Below, piece by piece: positions 1 through 9,074 of a stretch of DNA of 64,000 nucleotides; position 1 is the first letter of the stretch, and the number at the start of each line of letters is the position of its first letter. Both the position numbers and the translations under genes were made by a program. Origin of the DNA: Pseudomonas sp. GM79 (GTDB lineage Bacteria; Pseudomonadota; Gammaproteobacteria; Pseudomonadales; Pseudomonadaceae). The notes under the pieces were generated by a model. The model did no database searches and was not told where the DNA came from. It saw only the letters and a list, made by a program, of their open reading frames with translations. The stretch covers positions 59,584 to 123,583 of the forward strand of contig NZ_AKJE01000039.1 of assembly GCF_000282495.1 (NCBI RefSeq). Reading direction: 5' to 3'.

Positions 1-1230
1 CGCCTTGAGTTCGGTGTTGCCACCGGACGACAACTGCGCGTCACGTCGGGCGAGAATCTGGCTGCCGTGCTGGCGCGAGTCGCTGTCAGTCTGGGTCCGG
101 TCGTAGGTTTCCCAGGTGATGCCGATGGTGCTGTTGTTCCAGTTTTCGCGTTTCTCTTGAAGCTTGCGGCTTTCGACGGTGCTCAAGGTCAGGTTGCGTT
201 TGGCATCGACCTTGACGTCACGGCCACTGACATCAGCAGCAGCCAGCAGCAGGTCCTTGCCGCTGTGCAGACCGACATCACCCTGACTGCTGCGCACGCC
301 GGCGCGGATGACATCGAGGCTGTCGGGAACGGCCTGACCGCTAATGCTCAGGTCACCGGCGGAACGAATCTGTACGCCATCACGACCGTCGACCTGTACC
401 GGGCCGACCCGCACACCCGCGCCCTCAGCGGTGCTGACGATGTTGATGCGCCCAGCCTGCATCGCACCGAACAGGCTGGCGTCGATGCGTTGGTCTTGAG
501 TGTTACCGGCCGGGTCCACGGTTTTCACCTGGCCGCTGGCGTAATCCACCTGGTTGCGGCCAACGGTGAGGTTTAACTGATCCCGGGCACTGAGGCGGCC
601 CTGGCTGTCGATGCGGGGGGCGATCAGGTTGAGCGAGCCTTCGCGGTTTTGCAGGCCCGCGCCTTGAATCTGCAAGGTGCCGGTGGCGTCGCGGGTGCTG
701 AGGGCTTGCAGCTTGCCGTCATTCAGTTCGGGGCGACCGACCACCAGATTGGCGTTCGGGGTGTTGATGAAACTGCCGCCGTTCACCGAAATCCCGTTGG
801 GGTTGGCCAACACGTAATCGGCGGATTTACCGAAGATTTCCTGGGCGCCGTTGAGGGCCGAGGCATTGCGGCTGATCACTTCATTGAGGATCACGCTCGC
901 GGCCTGCCCCTGGAATTGCGGGTTGGCTGCCAGTTGCCCGGCGAGTTGCGACTGCCCGGCTTGCAGCGCGTTATTCAGCACCAGGCCCTGACGGTCAACG
1001 TTGTAGTCCAGGAACTGGTTGTGGGACAGGCCGGATCCGTTAGGCGCAACGATGTTGACGATGGGCACGCCGCCCTGGGTTTGCAATTGCGCGGTGCCGC
1101 CGGGGCCCGGCGCGACCACTACGCCCCCTGCCAAAGCGTTGGGCAGGTGAGCAATCAGGAACAGGCTGGCAATCGCCCAGCGCAGTTTGCCCCGAGGGGA
1201 AAGATGGAACGCAAATGTCTGTGCAGGCAT
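1..1230 (-). CDS. TpsA-type filamentous haemagglutinin/exoprotein, N-terminal part (cut by window edge)
   Basis: This is the secreted partner of a two-partner (type Vb) secretion system. The minus-strand frame stays open from an ATG at 1230 to the window edge, about 410 codons, so the C-terminus is missing. An extended signal peptide (MPAQTFAFHLSPRGKLRW, then a hydrophobic stretch ending near NALA) is followed by a TPS domain. That domain shows the family landmarks NQFLDYNV, a conserved NEV tract and ANPNGI around residues 50 to 150. GAGAGG lies just before the ATG and supports the start. The gene lies 92 bp downstream of its transporter gene tpsB, the usual order for these pairs. Whether the C-terminus carries an adhesin or a contact-dependent toxin cannot be seen here. 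Confidence 0.88.
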   Translation of the reverse strand, partial: MPAQTFAFHLSPRGKLRWAIASLFLIAHLPNALAGGVVVAPGPGGTAQLQTQGGVPIVNIVAPNGSGLSHNQFLDYNVDRQGLVLNNALQAGQSQLAGQLAANPQFQGQAASVILNEVISRNASALNGAQEIFGKSADYVLANPNGISVNGGSFINTPNANLVVGRPELNDGKLQALSTRDATGTLQIQGAGLQNREGSLNLIAPRIDSQGRLSARDQLNLTVGRNQVDYASGQVKTVDPAGNTQDQRIDASLFGAMQAGRINIVSTAEGAGVRVGPVQVDGRDGVQIRSAGDLSISGQAVPDSLDVIRAGVRSSQGDVGLHSGKDLLLAAADVSGRDVKVDAKRNLTLSTVESRKLQEKRENWNNSTIGITWETYDRTQTDSDSRQHGSQILARRDAQLSSGGNTELKA

Positions 1231-1322
1231 AAAAACCTCTCAATTAAAGTGCGGCATCACGTTGCGCGCTGAGTTGTTGGCCGTGGCTGTGGCGCTCAGG
1301 TCCGACGGCTGTTTGTTGGTGT

Positions 1323-3050
1323 TCATATCTGCAACCCCACGCGCATCAGCCAGGTCTCTGGCTCATGCTGCAAACCGCTGGGGGTGTTGAGGCTGCGTTG
1401 GTAATCGACGTCGACTTGCAGGTTTTTCCAGCTCAGGTTGACCCCGGCGCTCGCGCCGCTCAGACGTTGCCCTTGAGCGCCGTGGTCGGCCTTGATCCAG
1501 CCGTTGTCCAGGCCCAAACGTGGGGTGATCTGCACTGGCAAAGCGCTGCGCAATGGCAGGCGCAAGGTATTGCGCCAGATCGCGCCACTGGCACCGGATG
1601 CACTGCTGACCCGATAGCCGCGCACCGCAGAATCGTCAGTGCCCAGCAATTGCTCGATGGCCGGCAGCGGACCGGGGCTGTACTGCATGTTGAGCTGGCT
1701 CTGCCATTGCCAGGCCTGTTGGCCGAACTGGCCGTTGCGCCACTGGCTGAGGCCGGCGCGGTATTTGCGAAACTGCGCTTTGGGCAGGTTGTTGACCTGA
1801 CGTTGGGCATCGTCATCGGCACCGAGCCAGCGCAAGCCTTGGGCGTAATTGATGTCCAGGTTCCACACCGCGCTGTTGAGCCAGAACAGATTCAGCCCGG
1901 CTTCGGCCACGGTCAGGGTCGGGCTCTGGATGCCCAGGCGAATGTTTTCCAGGTAACTGTCGACGTCCTTGTGGGCCAGTTGCAGGTTGGCGCTCAGTTG
2001 ATGGCTTTGGTCGCGCCACAGCACCCGGTCGGCGCGCAGGCTGAGTTGGTCGGTGATGCCGGTGCTGTGGAATGTCAGCGTGCTGAGTTTGAACGGCGCA
2101 CGGTATTCGGCGTGGCTGGCGAACAGGCTGTAAGTCCAGTAACCGTAGGGAATGGCGTAGTACAAACTGGCATTGCGGCTGTAGCGGTCGCCCTGATTGA
2201 GGGTGTCGCTGACGTTCAGATTGAGCGCGTCGTTGAGCTCCAGCGGGCTGTCCAGGCTCAGGTTCAAGGTGTCGCGATCGCGCCCGGTGCTGGCGCTGCC
2301 GAGGTTGTCCACGCCCAGGCCCAACGCCCAACGCGACTGCCCATGGGTGCGCGAACGCAGGATCAGCCGAGAGGCGCCGGGTTGGCTGCCGGGGGCGATG
2401 TCGGCGGTCAAATCTACGGAGCGCAAGCGGTTCAACTGATCCAGGCCTTGCTCCAGGTCCCGCAGGTTCAGCGGCTTGCCGAGCATTCCGGGAAATGCAC
2501 CGCCAAGGGACACCGGCAGACTCTGGTCGGCCAACTCGATGGACTCGACGTAGCCTTCATCGACCACGATATCCAGCGACTGCCCCGCCGCTGGCGCGCT
2601 GCGCAGGTACGGCCGACTGGCGATGTAACCCGCCTCGACATACAGGCCAGTGATGGTCGCCAGCAAATGGTTGATCTGACCGACGCCCATGCACGACGAC
2701 AGCTGCGGTTTGATTCGCTCATTGAGTGTCTGGCTGCTGATCAGCGTCACGCCGCCAATGCGCGTTCCGCTCAGGGGCCAGCAGCGCTCATCGGCAGGCA
2801 CCGTGGCAGGAACGACAGGCGTGACCGGCGCCGCACCAAAACTGCCGCGCTCCAGTTGCCGGCGGCGCTGTTCCAGTTGCAGTTGTTGCAGGTCGCGCTG
2901 TTGTTGTTGCTGCTGGCGCAGCACTTCCTGGCCTGGAGCGGAAGGCTCGGCCGCCTTGAGCGAGGAAACACTCAGGCTCAGCAGCAAGGCCGACAACAGC
3001 GTGCAAGGCGTGGGACTACGACGAGGAACAGCGCGAAGCGAATACGGCAC
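1323..3050 (-). CDS. TpsB outer-membrane transporter of two-partner secretion (ShlB/FhaC family)
   Basis: This is a 575-residue Omp85-superfamily pore that exports the TpsA protein across the outer membrane. It has an N-terminal signal sequence (hydrophobic stretch LLSALLLSLSVSSLKA) and a Gln-rich linker at about residues 45 to 70. POTRA-type segments at about 95 to 240 include the tract GGVTLISSQTL. The rest is a beta-barrel with alternating aromatic strands, ending in LMRVGLQI. The start is a GTG at 3050 preceded by AAGGA; a nearby ATG is out of frame. It forms an operon with the tpsA gene that follows. The polyglutamine stretch is low-complexity but fits a flexible linker. Confidence 0.9.
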   Translation of the reverse strand: MPYSLRAVPRRSPTPCTLLSALLLSLSVSSLKAAEPSAPGQEVLRQQQQQQRDLQQLQLEQRRRQLERGSFGAAPVTPVVPATVPADERCWPLSGTRIGGVTLISSQTLNERIKPQLSSCMGVGQINHLLATITGLYVEAGYIASRPYLRSAPAAGQSLDIVVDEGYVESIELADQSLPVSLGGAFPGMLGKPLNLRDLEQGLDQLNRLRSVDLTADIAPGSQPGASRLILRSRTHGQSRWALGLGVDNLGSASTGRDRDTLNLSLDSPLELNDALNLNVSDTLNQGDRYSRNASLYYAIPYGYWTYSLFASHAEYRAPFKLSTLTFHSTGITDQLSLRADRVLWRDQSHQLSANLQLAHKDVDSYLENIRLGIQSPTLTVAEAGLNLFWLNSAVWNLDINYAQGLRWLGADDDAQRQVNNLPKAQFRKYRAGLSQWRNGQFGQQAWQWQSQLNMQYSPGPLPAIEQLLGTDDSAVRGYRVSSASGASGAIWRNTLRLPLRSALPVQITPRLGLDNGWIKADHGAQGQRLSGASAGVNLSWKNLQVDVDYQRSLNTPSGLQHEPETWLMRVGLQI

Positions 3051-3284
3051 TCAACATCCTTGCGGTCATTAAATGGCTTAATGCCACTCCCTTAATGCGA
3101 GTGATAGTCAGATCGTTCCTACGCAAATGCAAGACGCGTCCTACAACGCTTACATTTCTTAAACAATTGCTTGGCCCTTTTTGTTTACCCAAGAGCACCT
3201 GACGACTGGTAGGGAAAACTCATTGCCACCAAATATTACCTGCGTCATATTACGCCCATAATAAGCTCCCGCAGGTATTTGTCC

Positions 3285-4406
3285 ATGACCAGCATGCCCA
3301 GCCTTGAACCCGACCTTGCTGTCGCAGTGACCACACCCAAGCCTCCCCTGCTTAAAAGGTTGCTCTCGCTGACGGCAGCTATTGCGGCCCTGGTGATCAT
3401 CGGGCTGTACGCAACCCATTGGTGGACCGCCGGCCGTTTCATCGAAGAAACCGACGATGCCTACATCGGTGGCGACGTCACGGTGATCGGGCCGAAGGTC
3501 GCGGGGTATATCGAACAGGTGCTGGTCACCGACAACCAGAAGGTCAAGGCCGGCGATGTGCTGATTCGGCTCGACGCCCGCGACTATCGCGCCAACCTGG
3601 CGAAGGCCGAGGGTGCGGTGGCTGCCGAAGAAGCGTTACTCGCCAACCTCGACGCCACCGAACAACTGCAACACGCGGTGATCGGCCAGGCCCGCGCCGG
3701 CATCGATGCCGCCGGCGCCGAAACGGCCCGCTCGCGGGACGATAACGCCCGCTACAAACGCCTGGTGAACAGCAATGCCGTCTCGGTGGAAAGCGCACAA
3801 CGGGCCGACGCCACCTTCAAGACTGCACAGGCGCAGAGTGCCCGGGCCCAGGCCGAATTGCTGGCCGCGCAACGCCAATTGAACGTGATTGAAACCCAAA
3901 AACAGCAAGCGCGCGCCGCGTTGATACAGGCGCGGGCCGAGCGTGATCTGGCGCAGTTGAACGTCGGTTACACCGAGTTGAAAGCCCCCGTCGACGGCGT
4001 GATCGGCAATCGTCGGGCACGGGTCGGTGCTTATGCCCAGGCCGGTTCGCAGCTGTTGTCGGTGGTGCCAGCCAGCGGACTATGGGTCGATGCCAATTTC
4101 AAGGAAGATCAGCTGTCGCGGATGACGCCAGGCCAGCGCGTGATCGTTCATGCGGACGTGCTCAAGGGACGTGAATTCCACGGTCATCTGGACAGCCTCG
4201 CGCCGGCCAGCGGTTCGCAGTTCAGCGTGCTGCCACCGGAAAACGCCACCGGCAATTTCACCAAAATCGTTCAGCGGGTGCCGGTGCGAATCCTGCTCGA
4301 TCCGGCCGACGGCGTGCTCGGTCATCTGCGTCCCGGTCTGTCGGTGACGGCCGAAGTGGACACCCGCGCCGAACCTGAAACCCCGACCGTGGCCAGCGCG
4401 CCATGA
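3285..4406 (+). CDS. HlyD/EmrA-family membrane fusion protein
   Basis: This is the periplasmic adaptor of a tripartite multidrug efflux pump, about 373 residues. One N-terminal membrane anchor (about residues 25 to 45, LLSLTAAIAALVIIGLYA) precedes the lipoyl/barrel-sandwich motif TDDAYIGGDVTVIGPKVAGY typical of EmrA. A long coiled-coil hairpin (residues about 90 to 200, rich in Ala, Gln and Glu) and a C-terminal barrel follow. The ATG at 3285 is preferred to an in-frame TTG six bases upstream. The gene overlaps the next one by ATGA, so they are translationally coupled. The 234-bp gap to the divergent tpsB start holds no motif I recognise. Substrate is unknown. Confidence 0.88.
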   Translation: MTSMPSLEPDLAVAVTTPKPPLLKRLLSLTAAIAALVIIGLYATHWWTAGRFIEETDDAYIGGDVTVIGPKVAGYIEQVLVTDNQKVKAGDVLIRLDARDYRANLAKAEGAVAAEEALLANLDATEQLQHAVIGQARAGIDAAGAETARSRDDNARYKRLVNSNAVSVESAQRADATFKTAQAQSARAQAELLAAQRQLNVIETQKQQARAALIQARAERDLAQLNVGYTELKAPVDGVIGNRRARVGAYAQAGSQLLSVVPASGLWVDANFKEDQLSRMTPGQRVIVHADVLKGREFHGHLDSLAPASGSQFSVLPPENATGNFTKIVQRVPVRILLDPADGVLGHLRPGLSVTAEVDTRAEPETPTVASAP

Positions 4407-5995
4407 ACCGCGCCCTCGCCGCCCCCACGCAGCCGTTCAACGCCGCCAACATGGCGACGGCGACCAAGGTGTTCGCCTTCGCCACCATGTGCATCGGCAT
4501 GTTCATTGCGCTGCTGGATATCCAGATCGTCTCGGCGTCGCTGCGTGACATCGGTGGCGGGCTCTCGGCCGGCACCGACGAAACCGCGTGGGTGCAGACC
4601 AGTTACCTGATCGCCGAAATCATCGTAATTCCACTGTCGGGCTGGCTGTCCCGGGTGTTCTCGACCCGTTGGTTGTTCTGCGCTTCGGCGGTGGGTTTCA
4701 CCTTGGCCAGCCTGCTCTGCGGCGCGGCATGGAACATCCAGAGCATGATCGCCTTCCGCGCCCTGCAAGGGTTTCTCGGTGGTTCGATGATCCCGCTGGT
4801 GTTCACCACCGCGTTCTTTTTCTTCACCGGTAAACAACGGGTGATCGCCGCCGCGACCATCGGCGCCGTGGCCTCGCTGGCACCGACGCTGGGGCCGGTG
4901 ATCGGTGGCTGGATCACCGACATTTCGTCCTGGCACTGGCTGTTCTACATCAACCTGGTGCCGGGGATTTTCGTCGCGGTGGCGGTGCCGATGCTGGTGA
5001 AAATCGACCAGCCGGAATTGTCGCTGCTCAAGGGCGCCGACTACCTGAGCATGCTGTTCATGGCGGTGTTTCTCGGCTGCCTGGAGTACACCCTCGAAGA
5101 AGGACCGCGCTGGAACTGGTTCAGCGACAGCACGATTCTGACCACCGCCTGGATCAGCGGCCTGGCCGGATTGGCCTTCATTGGTCGAACCCTGCACGTA
5201 GCCAATCCGATCGTCGATCTGCGTGCCTTGAAAGACCGCAACTTCGCCCTCGGCTGTTTCTTTTCATTCGTCACGGGGATCGGCCTGTTCGCGACGATTT
5301 ACCTGACGCCACTGTTTCTCGGCCGGGTGCGCGGTTACGGCGCGCTGGACATTGGCTTGGCGGTTTTTTCCACCGGGGTGTTCCAGATTCTGGCGATTCC
5401 GCTGTACGCCTTTCTGGCCAACCGCATCGACCTGCGCTGGATCATGATGACCGGCCTTGGGCTGTTCGCCTTGTCGATGTGGGATTTCAGCCCGATCACC
5501 CATGACTGGGGAGCTAAAGAGTTGATGCTGCCGCAAGCCTTGCGCGGGATCGCTCAACAACTGGCAGTGCCGCCCGCGGTGACCCTGACCCTCGGCGGAC
5601 TGGCGCCCGCGCGGCTCAAACATGCTTCGGGGTTGTTCAACCTGATGCGCAACCTCGGCGGCGCGATGGGTATCGCCGCGTGCGCCACGATCCTCAATGA
5701 CCGCACCAACCTGCACTTCACCCGGTTGGCAGAGAACCTCAACAGCACCAACGAAGCACTCAACCAGTGGCTGTCCCAGGTCGGCAATAACTTCGCCGCC
5801 CTCGGCCAGAGCGGTGACATCGGCGTCACCGCCAGCCTGCGTCAGTTGTGGCTGCTGACCTACCGCGAAGCGCAGACGCAAACTTATGGCGACACGTTCC
5901 TGATGATCATGGTCTGCTTCATCCTCGCCACGGCGATGGTGCCCTTGATGCGCAAGGTGCAACCACCGGCCGCGCCGAGTGCCGATGCGCATTGA
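4403..5995 (+). CDS. EmrB/QacA-type MFS transporter (DHA2 family)
   Basis: This is a 530-residue proton-driven drug exporter of the inner membrane with many hydrophobic segments, fitting the 14-helix DHA2 family. It shows ALLDIQIVSASLRDIGGGL in helix 1 and the motif C-like tract GPVIGGWITD near residue 165. It partners the membrane-fusion gene immediately upstream, which it overlaps by four bases. No outer-membrane channel gene adjoins. It ends 9 bp before a convergent gene. The drug or metabolite carried cannot be told from sequence. Confidence 0.9.
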   Translation: MNRALAAPTQPFNAANMATATKVFAFATMCIGMFIALLDIQIVSASLRDIGGGLSAGTDETAWVQTSYLIAEIIVIPLSGWLSRVFSTRWLFCASAVGFTLASLLCGAAWNIQSMIAFRALQGFLGGSMIPLVFTTAFFFFTGKQRVIAAATIGAVASLAPTLGPVIGGWITDISSWHWLFYINLVPGIFVAVAVPMLVKIDQPELSLLKGADYLSMLFMAVFLGCLEYTLEEGPRWNWFSDSTILTTAWISGLAGLAFIGRTLHVANPIVDLRALKDRNFALGCFFSFVTGIGLFATIYLTPLFLGRVRGYGALDIGLAVFSTGVFQILAIPLYAFLANRIDLRWIMMTGLGLFALSMWDFSPITHDWGAKELMLPQALRGIAQQLAVPPAVTLTLGGLAPARLKHASGLFNLMRNLGGAMGIAACATILNDRTNLHFTRLAENLNSTNEALNQWLSQVGNNFAALGQSGDIGVTASLRQLWLLTYREAQTQTYGDTFLMIMVCFILATAMVPLMRKVQPPAAPSADAH

Positions 5996-6004
5996 GCCCG
6001 AGTC

Positions 6005-6445
6005 TTACTCTTGAGGCATTTTGCGGAAACCCACGGCCAGGCGGTTCCAGCTGTTGATGGTGGAAATCGCCACGGTCAGGTCGACCATTTCCTTGGGGCT
6101 GAACTCGGCGCTGAGCAGCGCATAGTCTTCGTCCGGCGCGTGGGTCAGGCTCAGTTGGGTCAAGGATTCGGTCCAGGCCAGTGCGGCGCGTTCACGATCG
6201 GTGAAGAACGGTGCCTCGCGCCAGGCCGTCACGGCAAACAGCCGGCGTGGCGTTTCCCCACCCTTGATGGCATCGGCGGTGTGCATGTCGATGCAGAAGG
6301 CGCAGCCGTTGATCTGTGATGCGCGCAGCTTGACCAGTTCGATCAGCGACTTTTCCAGCGGCAGCTTCGAGACGGCGGCTTCCAGGGCCATCATGGCTTT
6401 CAGGGCGTCTGGGGAGGCTGTATAGAAATCGATACGAGGTTGCAT
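6005..6445 (-). CDS. Carboxymuconolactone decarboxylase/AhpD-like protein
   Basis: This small protein (146 residues) carries the AhpD-type redox motif CAFCIDMH (CxxC followed by a histidine three residues on), in an all-helical fold with ELVKLRASQINGC ahead of it. Relatives act as alkylhydroperoxidase-like thiol enzymes, but the physiological substrate is seldom known. The ATG at 6445 is chosen because GGAGCT sits eight bases upstream; an upstream in-frame start has no ribosome site. It stands alone, convergent with the efflux operon. Confidence 0.85.
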   Translation of the reverse strand: MQPRIDFYTASPDALKAMMALEAAVSKLPLEKSLIELVKLRASQINGCAFCIDMHTADAIKGGETPRRLFAVTAWREAPFFTDRERAALAWTESLTQLSLTHAPDEDYALLSAEFSPKEMVDLTVAISTINSWNRLAVGFRKMPQE

Positions 6446-6570
6446 GGTGAGCTCCAATAACAGGTGGGGTTGGCGCTACGTTAATGCCGACCTGAGGTTG
6501 TACAAATAGCCAATTATTGGGAAGTTGAGGATGCCAATAGATCAGAAGATTTTCAGTGACTGTACCGGCG

Positions 6571-6666
6571 CTTTCGCGAGCAAGCCCGCTCCCACATTGG
6601 ACTTCGCCGGACACAAAACCTGTGTTCACTGAAGATCTAATGTGGGAGCGGGCTTGCTCGCGAAGG
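6571..6666. repeat. Paired REP palindromes (inverted pair)
   Basis: Two inverted copies of the REP core GAGCGGGCTTGCTCGCGA are separated by about 50 bp, the arrangement called a REPIN/BIME in pseudomonads. It lies upstream of the carboxymuconolactone-like gene and downstream of the MscS gene. Confidence 0.9.
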
Positions 6667-6689
6667 GGCCCGAACAGGCAACCAACACA

Positions 6690-8135
6690 TCAGCCGCTAC
6701 GCTTGCGCAACCACTGCAAAAAACTTTTTTTCTCCACCATCTTGGGTGTTTCCTGAGCAAACGTCTGGGCCTTTTGCAAACGGAAATCGAGCAAAGTCTT
6801 CATCGCTTCGCTGATGTCATGCCGCGCCTCCAGGCACGGTTTGAGGTATTCCTTCTCGATCCGGTACAAACTGCAAAAAGTCTTGGCGCTGATGTCCGCC
6901 GGCACTGACGAGTCAGACAGTATCCCGGCCTCGCCAATCACCTCTCCCGGCCCCATGCGCCCGGACTCGAACTTGACCCCGCCACGGCTCAGTTCCACCG
7001 ACACCACGCCTGATTCGATGATGAACAAATGATCGCTGACCTCCCCCGCCGACAAGATCATTTCCCCGGCGCGGAAGGTTTGCAGGGTCATGTTCTGGCT
7101 GAAGGCTTCCTTCTCTTCCTGGCGCAGGGTCGAGAAAATGCTCGAGCTTTCCAGCAATGCCAGTGGCCGTGACAGGGCAGCGGGCGAGTTGGGCTCAGCG
7201 CTCGACAGCAAGTTGATACCCGATGCCTGCAAGTGCCGGAATGCCAAGTCGAACAGCTGATTGCGCACCACGCGCTTCTGATCCATGGAGACCACGAAAC
7301 CGCTGATTTCGTATTCCGCGCCGGTGCCGCAGGAGGTTTTCAACGCCACGCTCGCCGCCGGTTTGTTCAACAGAAGGCGACAGCCCTGCATGGCCCGCTC
7401 CAGCGCATCGATCACCTTTTGCGGACGAGCATGGGGGCTTACTTGCAAGCTGATCGACACCCCGAAAATGTCACTGGGTCGGCTGAAGTTGATGATCTTG
7501 GCTTTGGCCGCCAGGGAGTTGGGAATCACCGCCATGCTACCTTGCGCGGTTTGCAGGCGCGTGGCGCGCCAGTCAATGTCGATGACCCGGCCTTCGGTGC
7601 CGTCGATGGAGATCCAGTCATCCAGTTGATAGGGTTTGGTGGTGTTCAGGACGATCCCGGAAAACACGTCGCTGAGGGTACTTTGCAAGGCCAGGCCGAC
7701 GATGATCGCCAACGCACCAGAGGTTGCCAGCACCCCCTTGACCGGTAACTCGAGCACGTAAGCCAGGGCGGCGATGACCGCGATCAGGAAAATCACCGCG
7801 CCGAGCAAGTCCTGCAACAAACGCCCGGTGTGCCCGACCCGTTGCATCATCACCGCGCCGATCAACACCGTCAGGGTGCGCGCGGCGAACAGCCACCAGC
7901 CAATTTGCAAACCGGTTGCCGCCAGGTGCAACGGCACGTTGTCGGCCCAGGGCGCCGGCTCCATGGGGTTCAAGCCTTCGTTGAACAGCAGCATGCTGAA
8001 CAGCGCGAAAATCACCAGCCGCACCGCCAGTTTCCAGTTGCTGCCGCTGGCCGTGATCAAACGCCACAATCCCAGATCGATCAGGATCAGAATCAGCGCG
8101 CTGAGCAACGGGTGATCGGTAAGCAGTGACAGCAT
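6690..8135 (-). CDS. MscS-family mechanosensitive channel fused to cyclic-nucleotide-binding domain
   Basis: This 481-residue inner-membrane protein has about four N-terminal hydrophobic segments. The MscS pore helix and beta domain follow (about residues 120 to 290), with GALAIIVGLALQSTLSDVFSGI and PYQLDDWISIDGTEGRVIDIDWRAT in two pieces. A C-terminal cNMP-binding/Crp-like beta-roll spans about 330 to 450, with FRAGEMILSAGEVSDHLFII and GPGEVIGEAGILSD. The fusion suggests ligand modulation of gating. Whether it binds a nucleotide is uncertain, because the usual phosphate-binding Arg in the GE...A..R..R motif is not clear. The ATG at 8135, with GGAG eight bases upstream, is preferred to a TTG one codon earlier. 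Confidence 0.9.
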   Translation of the reverse strand: MLSLLTDHPLLSALILILIDLGLWRLITASGSNWKLAVRLVIFALFSMLLFNEGLNPMEPAPWADNVPLHLAATGLQIGWWLFAARTLTVLIGAVMMQRVGHTGRLLQDLLGAVIFLIAVIAALAYVLELPVKGVLATSGALAIIVGLALQSTLSDVFSGIVLNTTKPYQLDDWISIDGTEGRVIDIDWRATRLQTAQGSMAVIPNSLAAKAKIINFSRPSDIFGVSISLQVSPHARPQKVIDALERAMQGCRLLLNKPAASVALKTSCGTGAEYEISGFVVSMDQKRVVRNQLFDLAFRHLQASGINLLSSAEPNSPAALSRPLALLESSSIFSTLRQEEKEAFSQNMTLQTFRAGEMILSAGEVSDHLFIIESGVVSVELSRGGVKFESGRMGPGEVIGEAGILSDSSVPADISAKTFCSLYRIEKEYLKPCLEARHDISEAMKTLLDFRLQKAQTFAQETPKMVEKKSFLQWLRKRSG

Positions 8136-8224
8136 CAAGCAACTCCAGCAAGGGCCAATGGCGCGAAGATCTCACAGATTGTAGGAGCTGGCGAAGCCTG
8201 CGATCGGCAAAACACCACAAAACC

Positions 8225-8319
8225 AATGTGGGAGCGGGCTTGCTCGCGAAGGCTGCTTCACATTCAACAATAATGTTGACTGTTACACCGCTTTCGCGAG
8301 CAAGCCCGCTCCCACATTA
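8225..8319. repeat. Paired REP palindromes (inverted pair)
   Basis: Two opposed REP cores about 95 bp end to end lie between the isochorismatase-like gene and the MscS gene. The right-hand copy touches the stop codon of the isochorismatase-family gene, so it may help end or stabilise that transcript. Confidence 0.9.
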
Positions 8320-8320
8320 A

Positions 8321-8947
8321 TTACTTGCTGTTGGTGAGGGTGTTGTAGCTGGTCATCAGGTTGCGGTAATCCGGGATGTGGTTGGAGAACAAAGTCGCCA
8401 GACCTTCCACGTCGTTACGCCAGTCGCGATGCAGCTCACAGGCCAGGCCGAACCAGGTCATCAGTTGGGCGCCGGACGAAGACATGCGATCCCACGCCGA
8501 TTGGCGGGTCAGTTCGTTGAATGTGCCGGAAGCGTCGGTCACCACGAACACCTCAAAACCTTCGGCCAGTGCCGACAGCGCCGGGAACGCCACGCAGACT
8601 TCGGTCACCACACCGGCGATGATCAGTTGTTTCTTGCCAGTGGCCTTGATCGCCTTGACGAAATCTTCGTTGTCCCAGGCATTGATCTGGCCTGGGCGAG
8701 CGATGTACGGCGCGTCCGGGAACAGTGCCTTGAGCTCCGGCACCAGCGGGCCATTGGGGCCGGTTTCGAAACTGGTGGTCAGAATCGTTGGCAGCTTGAA
8801 GTACTTGGCCAGGTCGGCCAGGGCCAGCACGTTGTTCTTGAAACGGTCCGGATCGATGTCGCGCACCAGAGAAAGCAAACCTGCCTGATGATCGACCAGC
8901 AGAACGGCGGCGTTATCCTTGTCGAGACGTTTGTAGGAAGTAGTCAT
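8321..8947 (-). CDS. Isochorismatase-family cysteine hydrolase (YcaC-like)
   Basis: This 208-residue protein has the cysteine-hydrolase triad in order. The Asp is in LLVDHQAGL (about residue 19), a Lys lies in the central region near KAIKATGKKQL, and the nucleophile Cys is in GVVTEVCVAFPAL (about residue 118), preceded by the cis-peptide-type VVTE. This matches the YcaC branch, whose substrate is generally unknown. The ATG at 8947 follows GAGGATTACCC. The gene appears monocistronic. Confidence 0.88.
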   Translation of the reverse strand: MTTSYKRLDKDNAAVLLVDHQAGLLSLVRDIDPDRFKNNVLALADLAKYFKLPTILTTSFETGPNGPLVPELKALFPDAPYIARPGQINAWDNEDFVKAIKATGKKQLIIAGVVTEVCVAFPALSALAEGFEVFVVTDASGTFNELTRQSAWDRMSSSGAQLMTWFGLACELHRDWRNDVEGLATLFSNHIPDYRNLMTSYNTLTNSK

Positions 8948-9074
8948 AGGGTAATCCTCGCTTTTTATCGATGCCGAACGGGCCGGCGGAAGTGAACTCT
9001 GATTTTTCGTTTAAACGTGGCCAGGCAAGCGTAGTCAGCCAAACCCGGCACGCCACAGCGCTACAACAATGATT

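Noticed and set aside
1365..3095. 576-codon plus-strand frame opposite tpsB
   Set aside because: Shadow of the tpsB gene, with no ribosome site or domain.
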